In this document: positions 12,188 to 21,087 of the stretch, one piece after another
How the letters are laid out: each line of letters starts with the position of its first letter
Position numbering within the stretch: the stretch's first letter is position 1
From: Polyangiaceae bacterium
Lineage (GTDB): Bacteria > Myxococcota_A > Polyangia > Polyangiales > Polyangiaceae
Assembly: GCA_025936045.1 (NCBI GenBank)
Contig: JAICUB010000029.1
Span: 25,683-89,682 of the forward strand
Direction of reading: 5' to 3'
DNA length: 64,000 nt
Position numbers and translations under genes: made by a program
The notes under the pieces: model-generated
Database searches by the model: none
What the model was told of the DNA's origin: nothing
The model's input: only the letters and a program-made list of their open reading frames with translations

Positions 12188-13030
12188 ATGAAGGCCGAAA
12201 ATTCATGGCAGGACGCCGCCGGGCAGCGCTGGGCGGAGCTTTCCGAGCGCACCGACGCGCAGCTCGGGCCGCTCGGGCGGCAGGCGATGGCTCTGATTGC
12301 GCCCCTGCGCGGCGAGCGCGTGCTCGATGTGGGTTGCGGCGCGGGGCAGTCGACGGTCGAGCTCGCGGAGCTCGTGGGCGAGACGGGCAAAGTGGTCGGG
12401 CTCGATATTTCCGAGCCGCTCTTGAACGCCGCCAAGAACCGCGTCGCGGCGCGCGGGCTCCGTAGCGTCGAGCTCGTGCTCGCCAACGCGGCGACCGCGG
12501 GCTTCGCGGAGCCGTTCGACGTGGCGTTCTCGCGCTTCGGCGTGATGTTCTTCGAAGACTCGGTGGCGGCGTTCGCCAACATCGGCCGTGCGCTCCGCTC
12601 CGGCGGCAGGCTCGGGTTCGTGTGCTGGCAGCCACGGGAAAGAAATCCCTGGGCGCACGAGCCGCTCGAGGCGGTGCGCGCGCTCAGGCCGGATTTGCCG
12701 CTGCCGCCGTTGCTGGCGCCCGACAAGCCGGGGCCGTTCTACTTCTCGTCGCCGGCGTTCGTGCGCGACGTTCTCGAGCGCGCCGGTTTCGGCGACGTGC
12801 AGATCGTGCCGTACGAGGCGAGCTTGCCGCTCGGCGGCGCGAAGGTGCTCGACGAGGCGGTCGACTACCTCCTGCAGATTGGTCCTGCGGCACGCTTTCT
12901 GAACGAGGCCGGGCTAAACGCGGAGCCGCGAGCGCGCGAACTGATCGCGCGCGCCGTTGCCCCGTTCGTTACCGACGGCGGCGTGCTGGCGCCGTCGCGC
13001 GTGCTGCTCGTCGCCGCGCGGCGTCCCTGA
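12188..13030 (+). CDS. Class I SAM-dependent methyltransferase
   Basis: The 280-residue protein has a canonical methyltransferase motif I (VLDVGCGAGQSTVEL, about residues 45-59), an acidic motif after the second strand (VVGLDISEPLL) and a later FDVAFSRFGVMFFED segment. This places it among UbiE/Methyltransf_11-type small-molecule methyltransferases. The substrate is not evident. A GGGAGGG ribosome-binding site lies about 8 nt before the ATG. It follows ilvC by about 100 bp on the same strand but has no clear link to branched-chain amino acid synthesis. Confidence 0.85.
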   Translation: MKAENSWQDAAGQRWAELSERTDAQLGPLGRQAMALIAPLRGERVLDVGCGAGQSTVELAELVGETGKVVGLDISEPLLNAAKNRVAARGLRSVELVLANAATAGFAEPFDVAFSRFGVMFFEDSVAAFANIGRALRSGGRLGFVCWQPRERNPWAHEPLEAVRALRPDLPLPPLLAPDKPGPFYFSSPAFVRDVLERAGFGDVQIVPYEASLPLGGAKVLDEAVDYLLQIGPAARFLNEAGLNAEPRARELIARAVAPFVTDGGVLAPSRVLLVAARRP

Positions 13031-13143
13031 CGTTCCGGCGCTGGCAGCATTCGAAGCGCGGAGCGTGCAGGCGAACCCGCCTGAGGCTCTGGCTCGCGAT
13101 GACGGGGCGGACGGCGTGACCCGTCAGCCGGATGCGGCCGGCG

Positions 13144-13506
13144 TCACTGGGGCGAGTGGCAGAGCTCGCCGAGCGCGCCCGTGGCGCCGTCGCAGCTGCA
13201 ATGCGCGATGTAGCGGTTCGCTTCGCTGATGCACTGGCTGTCGACGCCCTGACAGCTCTGGTTCTGGTCCGCGCAGCTCGCGAAATCACCGAACGCGCTC
13301 TGACAATCCGAGCCTCGTGCCTGGATGTTCCGGATGCACTGCTGCGAGCAGTCGTCGACGCTGACCGCGTCCGTCGCGCAGCGCTGCTGCCACTCGCACA
13401 CGCTCTGGCACTGGCCTTCGGTCGAGTTGCACGCGAGCGCGCAGGCGACCGCGGCGACGAGCGCGAAGAGACGAACGACCTGGAAGCGACGAAACGGGAC
13501 GGGCAT
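13144..13506 (-). CDS. Small Cys-rich exported protein
   Basis: From the ATG at 13506 the product is 120 residues. It has a signal peptide with a lipobox-like end (VACALAC), so it is probably a lipoprotein. The mature part holds about 14 Cys residues in a regular C-x3-C pattern (CQSVCEWQQRC; CSQQCIRN). This resembles the small protein at 48230 (CHDVCQRYSDC), so the two are likely members of one myxobacterial family. No known catalytic motif; function unknown. Confidence 0.75.
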   Translation of the reverse strand: MPVPFRRFQVVRLFALVAAVACALACNSTEGQCQSVCEWQQRCATDAVSVDDCSQQCIRNIQARGSDCQSAFGDFASCADQNQSCQGVDSQCISEANRYIAHCSCDGATGALGELCHSPQ

Positions 13507-13556
13507 GCCTGAAGCGGCGCGGACGCTAGCACGGCGCCGCCACGCGCGGGGGAGGC

Positions 13557-15116
13557 TCAGAACGAGAGCTTCTCCGCTTCGGCCGCGTAGCGAGCGGCGA
13601 GCGCCTCGTACACGGGCACGACGCTCGGATCCGGCGCGATGCGCTCCGGCCCCGGCGCGCAAAACGGCGCGAAGAGCTCCGCGAACGGGCGGCCCTCCAC
13701 CGCTTGGGCCGCGCGCAGGGCGCCGCCGAGCGCCGAGGAGTTCGCGACGGCCAGGGTGCGCACCTCGGCTTGGAAGACGTCGGCCAAGACCTTGAGGATG
13801 CCGCGGTTTTTGGACGCGCCCCCGGTTGCGAGCAAGGTGCGCGGCGTTTCACCGATCCACGCCGAATGCCGGCGCATGGCGAGCGCTTGGGCTTCGACGA
13901 TGGCACGCGCGGCGTGCGCCGGAGCGCGCCACGCCACGAACTCGGGCGAGCCGAACAGCCGCACCTCGGGCCTGGCGATGCGCGGCGTGATCTCGGGTAC
14001 GAAATACGGGAGCATTAGGTTGCCGTCGTTGCCCGGCTTCGTTTCGGCGAGGATGGCGCGCTCGAACGCGGGCCAGTCGAGCTTCGTGCGCTCGGCGACG
14101 GCTTCGCGCGCGAGCGAGCCGTTGGCGAAGCAGATCAGGCACATGAAGCCGCCCGCGGGGTTGCCGAAGACGTGGCCGAAGCCGCCCGGATCCGTCTTCG
14201 GCTGCCGCATCGCCGCGAAGACGGTGTCGCTCGTGCCGAGGCTCACGACGGCCGTCCCCGGCAACGCAGCCCCCATGCCGACCAAGCTCGACGGGTTGTC
14301 GCCAGTGAACGCGATGACCGGCGTGCCGGCGCGGAAGCCGTAGCGTTCCACGAAGTACGGCGCGATCGAGCCGACGCGCGTGGTCGACGCCACGGGCGCG
14401 CGGAGCTTCGCCGCGAGGCCGGGCGCGGTGGCGGCGAGCAGCGGTTCGCTCCAACCGAGCGCGGCGAGCTCGAGCAAGTTCATGCCCGCGCCGTCACCGA
14501 AGTCGATGGGCGCCGACGTGCCGGCGAGGACGCCCGCGATGAACGAGCTCACGAGGTGGATCTCCTGCGTGGCCGCGTAGGCCGCGGGCTCGCTGCGCGC
14601 GAACTTGCGGATCTGAGGTCCCGTGAAGCGCGGCGTCGCGCGCGAGCCGCTGATGCGCGTGACCGCGGCGTCGCCGCCGACGGCCGCCGCGATGGCGCTG
14701 CAATCCTCGCCCGTCGAGCTATCCATCCAGATCGGCGAGGTCGCGCGGCTGAGCAGGGGGCGAAGCTGCTCGCGGAGCGGCCGGTCCGTCGCGAACGTCG
14801 CCTTGCCGAGCGGAGACCTCAGATACACCGAGCCGTGCTGCTGGCCGGCGCCGCTCACGCCCGCGATGGAGCCGAGGTCGAAGCCGCTCGCGCGGATGTC
14901 GGCGAGCAAGCGCTCGAGCGCCTCGACCCACATCAGCGGATCGGAGTGCTTGACGGCTGGATCGGCGTTCTCGAGAAAGCCGTGCGGCGCGTGGAACTCG
15001 GGCAGCGCCTGGCCGTAGTTCAGGCTGCGATCGAGGACGACACGCCCGGCGTCGGTATCGACGACGAGGGCGGACAGACTCTGGGTGCTGGAATCGAGAC
15101 CGAGAAAGAGCGCCAT
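13557..15116 (-). CDS. xylB: Xylulokinase (FGGY carbohydrate kinase)
   Basis: The 519-residue protein begins with FLGLDSSTQSLSALVVD, the first phosphate-binding loop of the FGGY/actin-fold sugar kinases. It has a C-terminal ATP-binding loop (LLATGGASKNRGILKVLADV) and the FGGY-family second signature region. Length and overall pattern fit xylulokinase, which phosphorylates D-xylulose for the pentose phosphate pathway. GGAGATCCCG precedes the ATG. A role in using xylose from xylan fits the GH30, GH43 and GH12 lipoproteins elsewhere in the window, but no xylose isomerase gene is adjacent. Confidence 0.88.
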   Translation of the reverse strand: MALFLGLDSSTQSLSALVVDTDAGRVVLDRSLNYGQALPEFHAPHGFLENADPAVKHSDPLMWVEALERLLADIRASGFDLGSIAGVSGAGQQHGSVYLRSPLGKATFATDRPLREQLRPLLSRATSPIWMDSSTGEDCSAIAAAVGGDAAVTRISGSRATPRFTGPQIRKFARSEPAAYAATQEIHLVSSFIAGVLAGTSAPIDFGDGAGMNLLELAALGWSEPLLAATAPGLAAKLRAPVASTTRVGSIAPYFVERYGFRAGTPVIAFTGDNPSSLVGMGAALPGTAVVSLGTSDTVFAAMRQPKTDPGGFGHVFGNPAGGFMCLICFANGSLAREAVAERTKLDWPAFERAILAETKPGNDGNLMLPYFVPEITPRIARPEVRLFGSPEFVAWRAPAHAARAIVEAQALAMRRHSAWIGETPRTLLATGGASKNRGILKVLADVFQAEVRTLAVANSSALGGALRAAQAVEGRPFAELFAPFCAPGPERIAPDPSVVPVYEALAARYAAEAEKLSF

Positions 15117-15157
15117 CGGGATCTCCGCGAGGGCGCCGAGCGTAGCTCAGAACGGGG

Positions 15158-16015
15158 TCACGAGCTGAACCAGTAGAAGCTCGTGTAGGTGATGGTTTTG
15201 TCGGTGGCGGCCGTGAACGAGAAGTAATAGCCGCCGTCGACCTTGGCCGGCAGCTGGCCGCCGCAGGTCGCGGTGGGTGTCGCGCCGTTCACGCTCACCG
15301 TGCGGCCGCCCATGTTCGAGCACATCCAGCTGTTGAATGTCTCCATGACGAAGTAGCAAACCGCGTCGGCCGTATCGAAGCTGCCGGAATTGCCCGCCAT
15401 CGTCGGCATCCTCGGATCCGGGCACGCAGCGGCGCTCGCGCCCGCGCTGCCGCCCGCGGACATGCCGGCGCCGCCGCCCGTCGCGCTGCGGCCGCCCGTC
15501 GCGGTGCCGCCCGTGCCGCGACCCGCCGTGCCGGTGCCGCCCGTATTACGACCGCCCGCGCCGAATCCGCCGCCTGTGCCGCCGCTCCCCGGCATGCCCG
15601 CCGATCCACCGAACGCGTTCGGCATCCCACTCGAGCCGCCTGCAGATTTTCCCGCACCGCCCACGGTGCCGCCGGCGCCGCCCGTCCCCGTCGAGCCGCC
15701 CTTGCCCGCGCTCGTGCCGCCGCTGCCCATGCTCGCGCCGCCCGTGCCCATCTCGGCACCGCCGCTGCCCGGGCTCGCGCCGCCCGTGCCCATCGCGGCA
15801 CCGCCGCTGCCCGGGCTCGCGCCACCGGTGCCCATGGGATCGGTTCCACCCGACGACGTCGCGCCGCCCGCACTCGTGTCTCCACCCGTCGCAGCGGGCT
15901 CATCCGGCGCGAGGCTCTCGGTCGGGTCGACCGTTTGCGCGGCGCACGCGGCCGCGACGAGGACACCGAGCGCCACGGCGCTCCGACTGCGGGTCAAACC
16001 GATCGATCGACTCAT
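15158..16015 (-). CDS. Gly-rich-linker lipoprotein, unknown function
   Basis: From an ATG at 16015, preceded by TGGAG, the product is 285 residues. It has a signal peptide with lipobox-like VAAAC, then about 150 residues of GGxxxGTGGA-type repeats (GTGGASPGSGG repeated several times), then a globular C-terminus of about 85 residues with three Cys. The C-terminal part contains YFVMETFNSWMCSN and DGGYYFSFTAATDKTITYTSFYWF, which looks like a beta-sandwich or carbohydrate-binding fold; this is a guess from strand pattern. Linkers of this kind tether surface domains in Polyangiales lipoproteins. Confidence 0.7.
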   Translation of the reverse strand: MSRSIGLTRSRSAVALGVLVAAACAAQTVDPTESLAPDEPAATGGDTSAGGATSSGGTDPMGTGGASPGSGGAAMGTGGASPGSGGAEMGTGGASMGSGGTSAGKGGSTGTGGAGGTVGGAGKSAGGSSGMPNAFGGSAGMPGSGGTGGGFGAGGRNTGGTGTAGRGTGGTATGGRSATGGGAGMSAGGSAGASAAACPDPRMPTMAGNSGSFDTADAVCYFVMETFNSWMCSNMGGRTVSVNGATPTATCGGQLPAKVDGGYYFSFTAATDKTITYTSFYWFSS

Positions 16016-16208
16016 GAGCTCCACCAATGAAACCTTGATTCTAACTGTTCTTACAGGGCGAGGCCGCCCAAGTTCGCGCGGAAGGTAGGTCGATGTCATC
16101 CTTAGGGCACTTCGCCCGGCAGTTCGGCTCGGCCGGGGGCTCCGTCACGACCGGCGCTCACATCGCCACGGAACGCACACCGAACCCATGCTGTCTCAGT
16201 AACTCGAG

Positions 16209-17105
16209 ATGTCGGATTCCGTCCTTCGAAGTGCTCTCGCCGTTTCGGCGGCGTTGCACGCCCTGCTCGGCATGTGGGTAGAGGTGCGCGACGCTTCGCA
16301 CCCGCCGGTCGAGCACGAAATCCGCGACGTGTGGGCCGGCCGCGGCATCGAGGTCGACTCGGTCCCGCTCGCCGACGCGGCGGCGGTGGCGGCAACGACG
16401 GCCGCGCCCGGGCCCGAGCTCGCGCCGCAACGCGAGCCGGAACCAGCGGCGAAGCAGCCGGAGCCGCCGCGACGACACGCCTCCGCCGCGAAACACGAAA
16501 CGAGTCACCCGTCGGCACTCACGGCTGCGGCGGCAGCTGCGACCGCAGCCGCCCCCGCGAACACGGCCGTCGCGGGCAGCGGAACCGCCGAACCCGGCGC
16601 CGACAGCGCGAACGGCACGCCGGCTCCGGCGTTCGGCGCCGCAGCTCTTCCGACGGGAGTGCGTCACCTGCCGAAGGCGTTCACGCGCGCGCTCAGCATC
16701 GCCGATCGTGGCGATCCGCGCTGGCTCACGCTGCCGGCGGGTCCGGCCGGTGAAGTCCGCATCGAGCTGCCCGTCGACGAAGACGGCAAGCTCGGCGAGC
16801 TCGCGTACCCGGACGAGAACGCGCGCGACAAGCTCGCGCCCGTCGTCCGTCACCTGCTCGAAAACACGCGGCTCCTGCTCGAGAGCGGCCATTTCTCGCT
16901 CGATCCGGCGAATCTGCGTGCGGGCGTCGAGCGCCTCCGCGTCCGCGTCGAAGTCGTCGAGCGTCCCGCGACGAGCGATCCCGACGCGGACCCGAACGAG
17001 CTCGAGGAGCTCGAGTACGAGCCGCCCGCGCGCGGCAAACCGGGCCGCGGCAGCTTCGCGCTGAACTCCGGCCGGCGCGTCATCGGCTGGGTCTATCTCG
17101 AGTAA
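16209..17105 (+). CDS. TonB-like energy-transducer-type protein, hypothetical
   Basis: This 298-residue protein starts with a short hydrophobic segment (SALAVSAALHALLGMWVEV) followed by an Ala/Pro-rich stretch to about residue 140. That is the layout of TonB and related periplasm-spanning proteins. The C-terminal half (VRIELPVDEDGKLGELAY, with VRHLLENTRLLLESGHF) resembles a TonB C-terminal pattern but lacks a clear YP box, so the assignment is weak. It is divergent from the Gly-rich lipoprotein across a 193-bp region and is followed closely by the next gene. Confidence 0.55.
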   Translation: MSDSVLRSALAVSAALHALLGMWVEVRDASHPPVEHEIRDVWAGRGIEVDSVPLADAAAVAATTAAPGPELAPQREPEPAAKQPEPPRRHASAAKHETSHPSALTAAAAAATAAAPANTAVAGSGTAEPGADSANGTPAPAFGAAALPTGVRHLPKAFTRALSIADRGDPRWLTLPAGPAGEVRIELPVDEDGKLGELAYPDENARDKLAPVVRHLLENTRLLLESGHFSLDPANLRAGVERLRVRVEVVERPATSDPDADPNELEELEYEPPARGKPGRGSFALNSGRRVIGWVYLE

Positions 17106-17169
17106 CGGCGCGGGTTCCGCGCGCGTGATGGCGGCGCCCGACCGGATCTGCCATCGTGTTCGGAAGGAC

Positions 17170-18099
17170 ATGGAGCCGCTCTCCGACGCCGCCGTCCGCA
17201 CCCTCGTCGAGCGCTACGCGGAGACCGTCGACGCGCTCGTGATCCCCGCGGGCGAGCCGCTGCTCGTCCTGCCGAACGCGGAGTTTTTTCCCGACCCGTT
17301 CACGGGCGACCGCGCGAGCGTCGAACGGCTCGCGGCGCGCATGCAAGGCTACGCGGGGCTCGAAAGCGTCAACGTCGAAGTGGCCGTCAAGGGCGAGTTC
17401 GTGCCCGCCGACGACGCTTGCGGCAGCGGCGGCTGCGGCAGCGCCGCGTGTGAGGCGCCGGCCGTCGAAATTTCGGAGCCGCGCCTGCGCAAAGCGGACG
17501 ACGGCTGGCACGTGAACGTGCCCGCGGCCGAGCTCGGCAGCCCGATCGTGCTCACGGCGCGGCTCGCGACCTCGTTCGGCGCCGTCGCGCTCGTCGAACG
17601 TCACCCCGAGGGCAACGTGCTCGTGCGAGACGCCGCAGAAGCGGAGCTCGCCGCCGTCGCGCTCGGCTTCGGCGTGCTCCTGCTCGAAGCCTCGTATATC
17701 TACCAAAAGGGTTGCGGCGGCGCACACGTCACGAACGCCACGGAGCTCGGTTGTCGCGAGCTCTCCGTGCTCTTCGCCTTCGCCGCCGCGCGCGAAAAGC
17801 AATCACTCCGCGCGGCGCTCGCCGAGCTCGGCACGACGCAGCGCGCGTTCGTCAAAGACGCCGCGAACCTCGTCGCCGAATCGCCCGGCCTCGTCAAAGC
17901 GCTCCGCGACTCGCCGACGCGCGTCGCCTCGGGCGACTTCAAGCTGCGCGACGGCCGTTCGCTTTTCGCCCGCCTGTTCAGCCGCTCTTCGCGTCCAAAA
18001 AGCGAAGAAGAGCGGCTCTCGGCCGCCCTCGCCGCGCTCGAACGCGGCGCCTCCGTCGACGAGCTCGCCGAGCTCGTGGGCCCCGCCGACGGCGAGTAA
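17170..18099 (+). CDS. Hypothetical protein with Cys cluster
   Basis: The 309-residue product starts at an ATG at 17170 preceded by GGAAGG; an ATG at 17125 lacks a ribosome-binding site. It has no signal peptide and is likely cytoplasmic. A Cys cluster (CGSGGCGSAAC, around residues 83-93) and further cysteines (KGCGGAHVTN, LGCREL) could bind a metal or iron-sulfur centre, which is inference. The C-terminus is a charged, helical tail. I do not recognise the family. It lies 64 bp after the TonB-like gene on the same strand and may be co-transcribed. Confidence 0.6.
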   Translation: MEPLSDAAVRTLVERYAETVDALVIPAGEPLLVLPNAEFFPDPFTGDRASVERLAARMQGYAGLESVNVEVAVKGEFVPADDACGSGGCGSAACEAPAVEISEPRLRKADDGWHVNVPAAELGSPIVLTARLATSFGAVALVERHPEGNVLVRDAAEAELAAVALGFGVLLLEASYIYQKGCGGAHVTNATELGCRELSVLFAFAAAREKQSLRAALAELGTTQRAFVKDAANLVAESPGLVKALRDSPTRVASGDFKLRDGRSLFARLFSRSSRPKSEEERLSAALAALERGASVDELAELVGPADGE

Positions 18100-18218
18100 C
18101 CGACCCGCACGCGGCCGCTCGGTCTTCCGGAGTGAGGGCGCAGCCTCACGTCCGCTTCACGCGCATGACCCGCGCCCGAGGTGCGATTTTCGGAGCGCGG
18201 CGTGGAGCGCCCGATGCG

Positions 18219-18737
18219 TCACTCCGCGATGGCGTCGCGCAACGCGTCGAGCGCGCGGGCGTCGAGCGAGCCGCCCGCGTAGCGGACGGTGCCGTTGCGG
18301 TCGACGACCCAGGTCGAGGGCACGCGCCGGGCGCCGAGCGCTTCGGACAACTTGAACTCTTCGTCGACGAGCTGCGCGTAGGCGAGGCGGCGCGTGCGCA
18401 GGTATTCGGCCACGTGCTCGTACGGCTCGCCGACCGCGACGCCCACGACGAGCGCGTCAGCGCCGACGCGCGCCTGCAAGCGATCGAGCTCGGAGAGCTC
18501 GCGCGCGCAGGTGGTACACCAGGTCGCCCAGAGCGCGACGATCGCCGGACGGCCGCGCGTGAGAGCGGGCAACGACTCGGTGCGGTGCTCGAGCGACAGC
18601 ACCGGCACCGCGGGCAGGCGCTGAACGGCGGGTGGCCGCGCCGGCGCGCGTGTGCACGCCGCGAGCAACGCGCCCGCGGCCGTCGCCGTGAGCGCGCGCT
18701 GAACGCGACGCGTCAATAACGAAACCCGGTCGCCCAT
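18219..18737 (-). CDS. TlpA-like thioredoxin-fold lipoprotein
   Basis: The 172-residue product has a signal peptide ending LLAAC (lipidated C28) and a thioredoxin fold with the active-site motif WCTTC (W73-C77), preceded by ALWATW, as in TlpA/ResA-type periplasmic reductases. The later cis-Pro motif VPSTWVVD is also present. Such proteins reduce or deliver electrons to extracytoplasmic cysteines. The start overlaps the upstream DUF3570 gene by 25 bp, so it is the last gene of the GDT1-DUF4266-DUF3570 cluster and probably works on the same substrate. Confidence 0.85.
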   Translation of the reverse strand: MGDRVSLLTRRVQRALTATAAGALLAACTRAPARPPAVQRLPAVPVLSLEHRTESLPALTRGRPAIVALWATWCTTCARELSELDRLQARVGADALVVGVAVGEPYEHVAEYLRTRRLAYAQLVDEEFKLSEALGARRVPSTWVVDRNGTVRYAGGSLDARALDALRDAIAE

Positions 18738-19906
18738 GTCGCCACGTTGACGCGAAGCTTGTCCGAACGGAAGTAGTGATCGAACCCGAAGCTCAGAAAG
18801 AGCGTGCCTAGCCGCGCCGTCGGCAGGTTCACGCTCGCGGTCCCGCCGAGCGTCTGCGTGAAGAGGCCGCCGAGGTCGCTGTCGGCCGTCGCGTACGGCG
18901 AGAGCGCGGGGACGGCGTCGATCGTGAAAAACGAGACGGCCGCCTGGTGATGGTAGCGGTAGCTCGCGCCGACGAGCAGCCAATCGGCGACGCGCTGGCG
19001 GAGCTCGGCTTCGAGCGTGTGCGCCGTCACGTCCCAGTCGTCACGGTAGAAGCGGTAGCGCAGGCGGAGCGCGCCGCGCCACGGCAAGTACTGCTGGAGC
19101 GCGAGCGACGCGGCATGTCTCACGCGTTCGCGCGGCAGGTTCTCGCTTTCGCGCCCGCCCGCGGCGAGCGGCACCGTGTTCCAGGTGTTCGAGAGCTCGC
19201 CGCGCTGGAGCGTCACGCCGTAGCTCACCGCCGCGAGCGTCGTCGGCGAGAGCAGCTGCGAGAACCCGAGGTTCAGGTTGCTCGAGGCGCGCGAAGCGCG
19301 TCCCCGGCGCGAGCCGCCGAGCGCGAACGCGTCGAACCAGTCGAGCACCTGGTTCGCGGCGATGCTCAGGGTCGCGTTGTCCTCGGCGAACGAGCGCCGG
19401 TATTCGAGCGAGTAGAGCCAGGAGAGGAACGGCTCCTCATGGTGGAAGCCGACGCCGCCGGTCCAGGTCGTGTTCGCGTCCGCGCGATCCGAAAGCTCGT
19501 ATTCTACCTCTTGCGCCATGTTCTGCGCCGACGCGCTGCTCACGACGTCCGGCTTCGAGTAATACTTGTCGATCGCGTTCGCCGAGGCGCTCGTCACGAG
19601 ATCGACCGGCACCCACACGCGGTGCGTCAGGTGCTCGCCCTGCTGCATCACGAACTCCCCCTGCACCTGCAGGACCTGGAGTTTCTCCGACCCCCGCCCG
19701 TTTAGCGGCCCGGCTTGCGACTGATAGCCGCGTCCGTCCTGCTCGTAGGCGCTGACGCGCGTCTGCGCGAGGTCGACCCTGACGGCCGGCTTTTGCCCGA
19801 GGACCTCGGCGTCGCTGAACGAGCCGCCCTCCGCGCTCGCGGCCGCCGGGACGAACCCGAAAACGAGCGCGAGAGTGAACGCCGCGCGACGTCGCATGCC
19901 GTTCAC
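18713..19906 (-). CDS. DUF3570 family outer-membrane-like beta-barrel protein
   Basis: The protein is 397 residues from a GTG at 19906 (GTGA overlap with the DUF4266 stop), or 394 from an ATG at 19897. A signal peptide ends at about AAASAEG. The mature protein is rich in alternating hydrophobic/aromatic strands (YRFYRDDWDVTAHTLEAEL; SYRYHHQAAVSFF; LFLSFGFDHYF) and ends in WATGFRY with a terminal aromatic, as expected of an outer-membrane barrel. DUF3570 genes commonly sit next to DUF4266 and thioredoxin-like genes, as here. Molecular function is not known to me. Confidence 0.8.
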   Translation of the reverse strand: MNGMRRRAAFTLALVFGFVPAAASAEGGSFSDAEVLGQKPAVRVDLAQTRVSAYEQDGRGYQSQAGPLNGRGSEKLQVLQVQGEFVMQQGEHLTHRVWVPVDLVTSASANAIDKYYSKPDVVSSASAQNMAQEVEYELSDRADANTTWTGGVGFHHEEPFLSWLYSLEYRRSFAEDNATLSIAANQVLDWFDAFALGGSRRGRASRASSNLNLGFSQLLSPTTLAAVSYGVTLQRGELSNTWNTVPLAAGGRESENLPRERVRHAASLALQQYLPWRGALRLRYRFYRDDWDVTAHTLEAELRQRVADWLLVGASYRYHHQAAVSFFTIDAVPALSPYATADSDLGGLFTQTLGGTASVNLPTARLGTLFLSFGFDHYFRSDKLRVNVATWATGFRY

Positions 19907-20145
19907 TGGCAGCTACAACCACCGCCGGCGGTCTTGCCGTCGCCGCCCGCGGCCGCTTCGCGCGTCGTGTAGAGCTTGCGCTTGCGGTGCGCGTCGAGCG
20001 CGTCGTCGTCGCGCATGACGGGCTCGGCGAAAGCGGCACGGTGGTTCTGCGGCACGACGGCGCAACCACCGAGCAGCGTCGCCTGCACGCCGCCCACGAC
20101 GAAGAGCGCGGCCGAGGCGAACAGCTTGGTCTTCCACTCGAACAT
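19903..20145 (-). CDS. DUF4266 small lipoprotein with C-terminal CxC
   Basis: This 80-residue product starts at an ATG at 20145 with a GGGAGG ribosome-binding site about 10 nt upstream. A hydrophobic signal region ends in a lipobox (LLGGC, C28). The mature part has the family pattern PQNHRAAFAEPVM then RKRKLYTTREA, and ends in a Gly-rich GGGCSCQ with C77 and C79 at the very C-terminus. The conserved tail next to a thioredoxin-like reductase suggests a metal-binding or modified cysteine end, which is inference. Its stop overlaps the DUF3570 start. Confidence 0.8.
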   Translation of the reverse strand: MFEWKTKLFASAALFVVGGVQATLLGGCAVVPQNHRAAFAEPVMRDDDALDAHRKRKLYTTREAAAGGDGKTAGGGCSCQ

Positions 20146-20159
20146 GGTCGTGGTCCTCC

Positions 20160-20762
20160 CTAGAATCGTCCCGCAAGCTCCGCGCTGAAGCCGCCGTCGC
20201 CCGCGGCGAGCGCGACGTGCGGCAGGCGTTCGTCGGCGAGCGCCGCGTCGAAAATGCCGAGCGCGCTCCCGAGCACGCTGACGGTGATCAAGATCGGATA
20301 GATGCGCTGGCTCTTGTGCTTGCCGACGACGGGAGCTTCGGGGTGCGCGGCGAGCAGGATCGCCATGCCGACTTCGCCGGCCGCGGGCACGAGGCCGAAC
20401 AGCGCGCCGCGTCCCCATTCACCGGCGACGCCGTGGGCGACGAGCGGCGCGAGCGTGAGCCCGGTGTCCATCACGAGCAGCCCGTCGCGCTTCACGGCGA
20501 GGCCCCGACCCGTCGTGAGCAGCGTGCCGCCGTACGCGAGCGACGCCCCGGCGAGGACGATCCCGGTCACGAGCCCGGTCGTCCCGGGCGACGCGCCGGC
20601 TTCGCTCGTCGCGCTCTGCGCGGGCGTTGCGCGCGCCGGCGGAGCGGCCGCGACGAGCGCTCCGAGCAGCGCAAGCGCACGAAAACCGCGCCAGAGTGCC
20701 GAACCTGTAGCGAACAAGCCGCGCGGAAGCTGCCACGGCAGGCCGAGCGCAACAAGGTCCAA
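20160..20762 (-). CDS. Hypothetical membrane protein of the DUF4266/DUF3570 cluster
   Basis: No ATG or GTG fits the start. A TTG at 20762 (200 residues) or a TTG at 20717 (185 residues, nearer a signal-peptide-like segment ALALLGALVAAAPPARA) is most likely. After an Ala/Ser/Thr-rich linker there are three or four hydrophobic segments (VTGIVLAGASLAYGGTLL; LFGLVPAAGEVGMAILLAA; YPILITVSVLGSALGIF). The gene ends 14 bp before DUF4266 and belongs to the same transcription unit. I do not recognise the family. Confidence 0.5.
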   Translation of the reverse strand: MDLVALGLPWQLPRGLFATGSALWRGFRALALLGALVAAAPPARATPAQSATSEAGASPGTTGLVTGIVLAGASLAYGGTLLTTGRGLAVKRDGLLVMDTGLTLAPLVAHGVAGEWGRGALFGLVPAAGEVGMAILLAAHPEAPVVGKHKSQRIYPILITVSVLGSALGIFDAALADERLPHVALAAGDGGFSAELAGRF

Positions 20763-20785
20763 GCCTCGAGTCGCAAGCGAGCGAC

Positions 20786-21070
20786 TCAGGAGGCGGTGCC
20801 CCGCAGCGAAACCAGCATCCACGCGCCGATCGCGATGAACGCGATCGCGGAAAGGCGCTTCAACAAGAGCGGCGACACCACGCGCGTGAGCTCCTCGCCG
20901 CCGACGACGGCGATCGCGGAAGTGCACACGAGCGCCGTCGCCGATCCGATGAACACGGCCCAACGCGAGCTCCCTCCGCTCGCGAAGCCGAGCGTCGCGA
21001 GCTGGGTCTTGTCGCCGAGCTCGGCGAGAAACACGGCCGCGAAGGTGGTGAGAGCGAGCTTGAAATCCAT
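20786..21070 (-). CDS. TMEM165/GDT1-family (UPF0016) membrane protein, single-repeat form
   Basis: This 94-residue protein has three hydrophobic segments and the family hallmark E-L-G-D-K-T at residues 17-22. GDT1/UPF0016 proteins are thought to transport Mn2+ and/or Ca2+ across membranes, and full-length members carry the motif twice. This half-size form has one copy, so it probably dimerises. It is the first gene of the minus-strand cluster that runs to the thioredoxin-like gene and is divergent from an XRE regulator across 49 bp. Confidence 0.85.
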   Translation of the reverse strand: MDFKLALTTFAAVFLAELGDKTQLATLGFASGGSSRWAVFIGSATALVCTSAIAVVGGEELTRVVSPLLLKRLSAIAFIAIGAWMLVSLRGTAS

Positions 21071-21087
21071 AGCTGCTGCTTAGCCCG

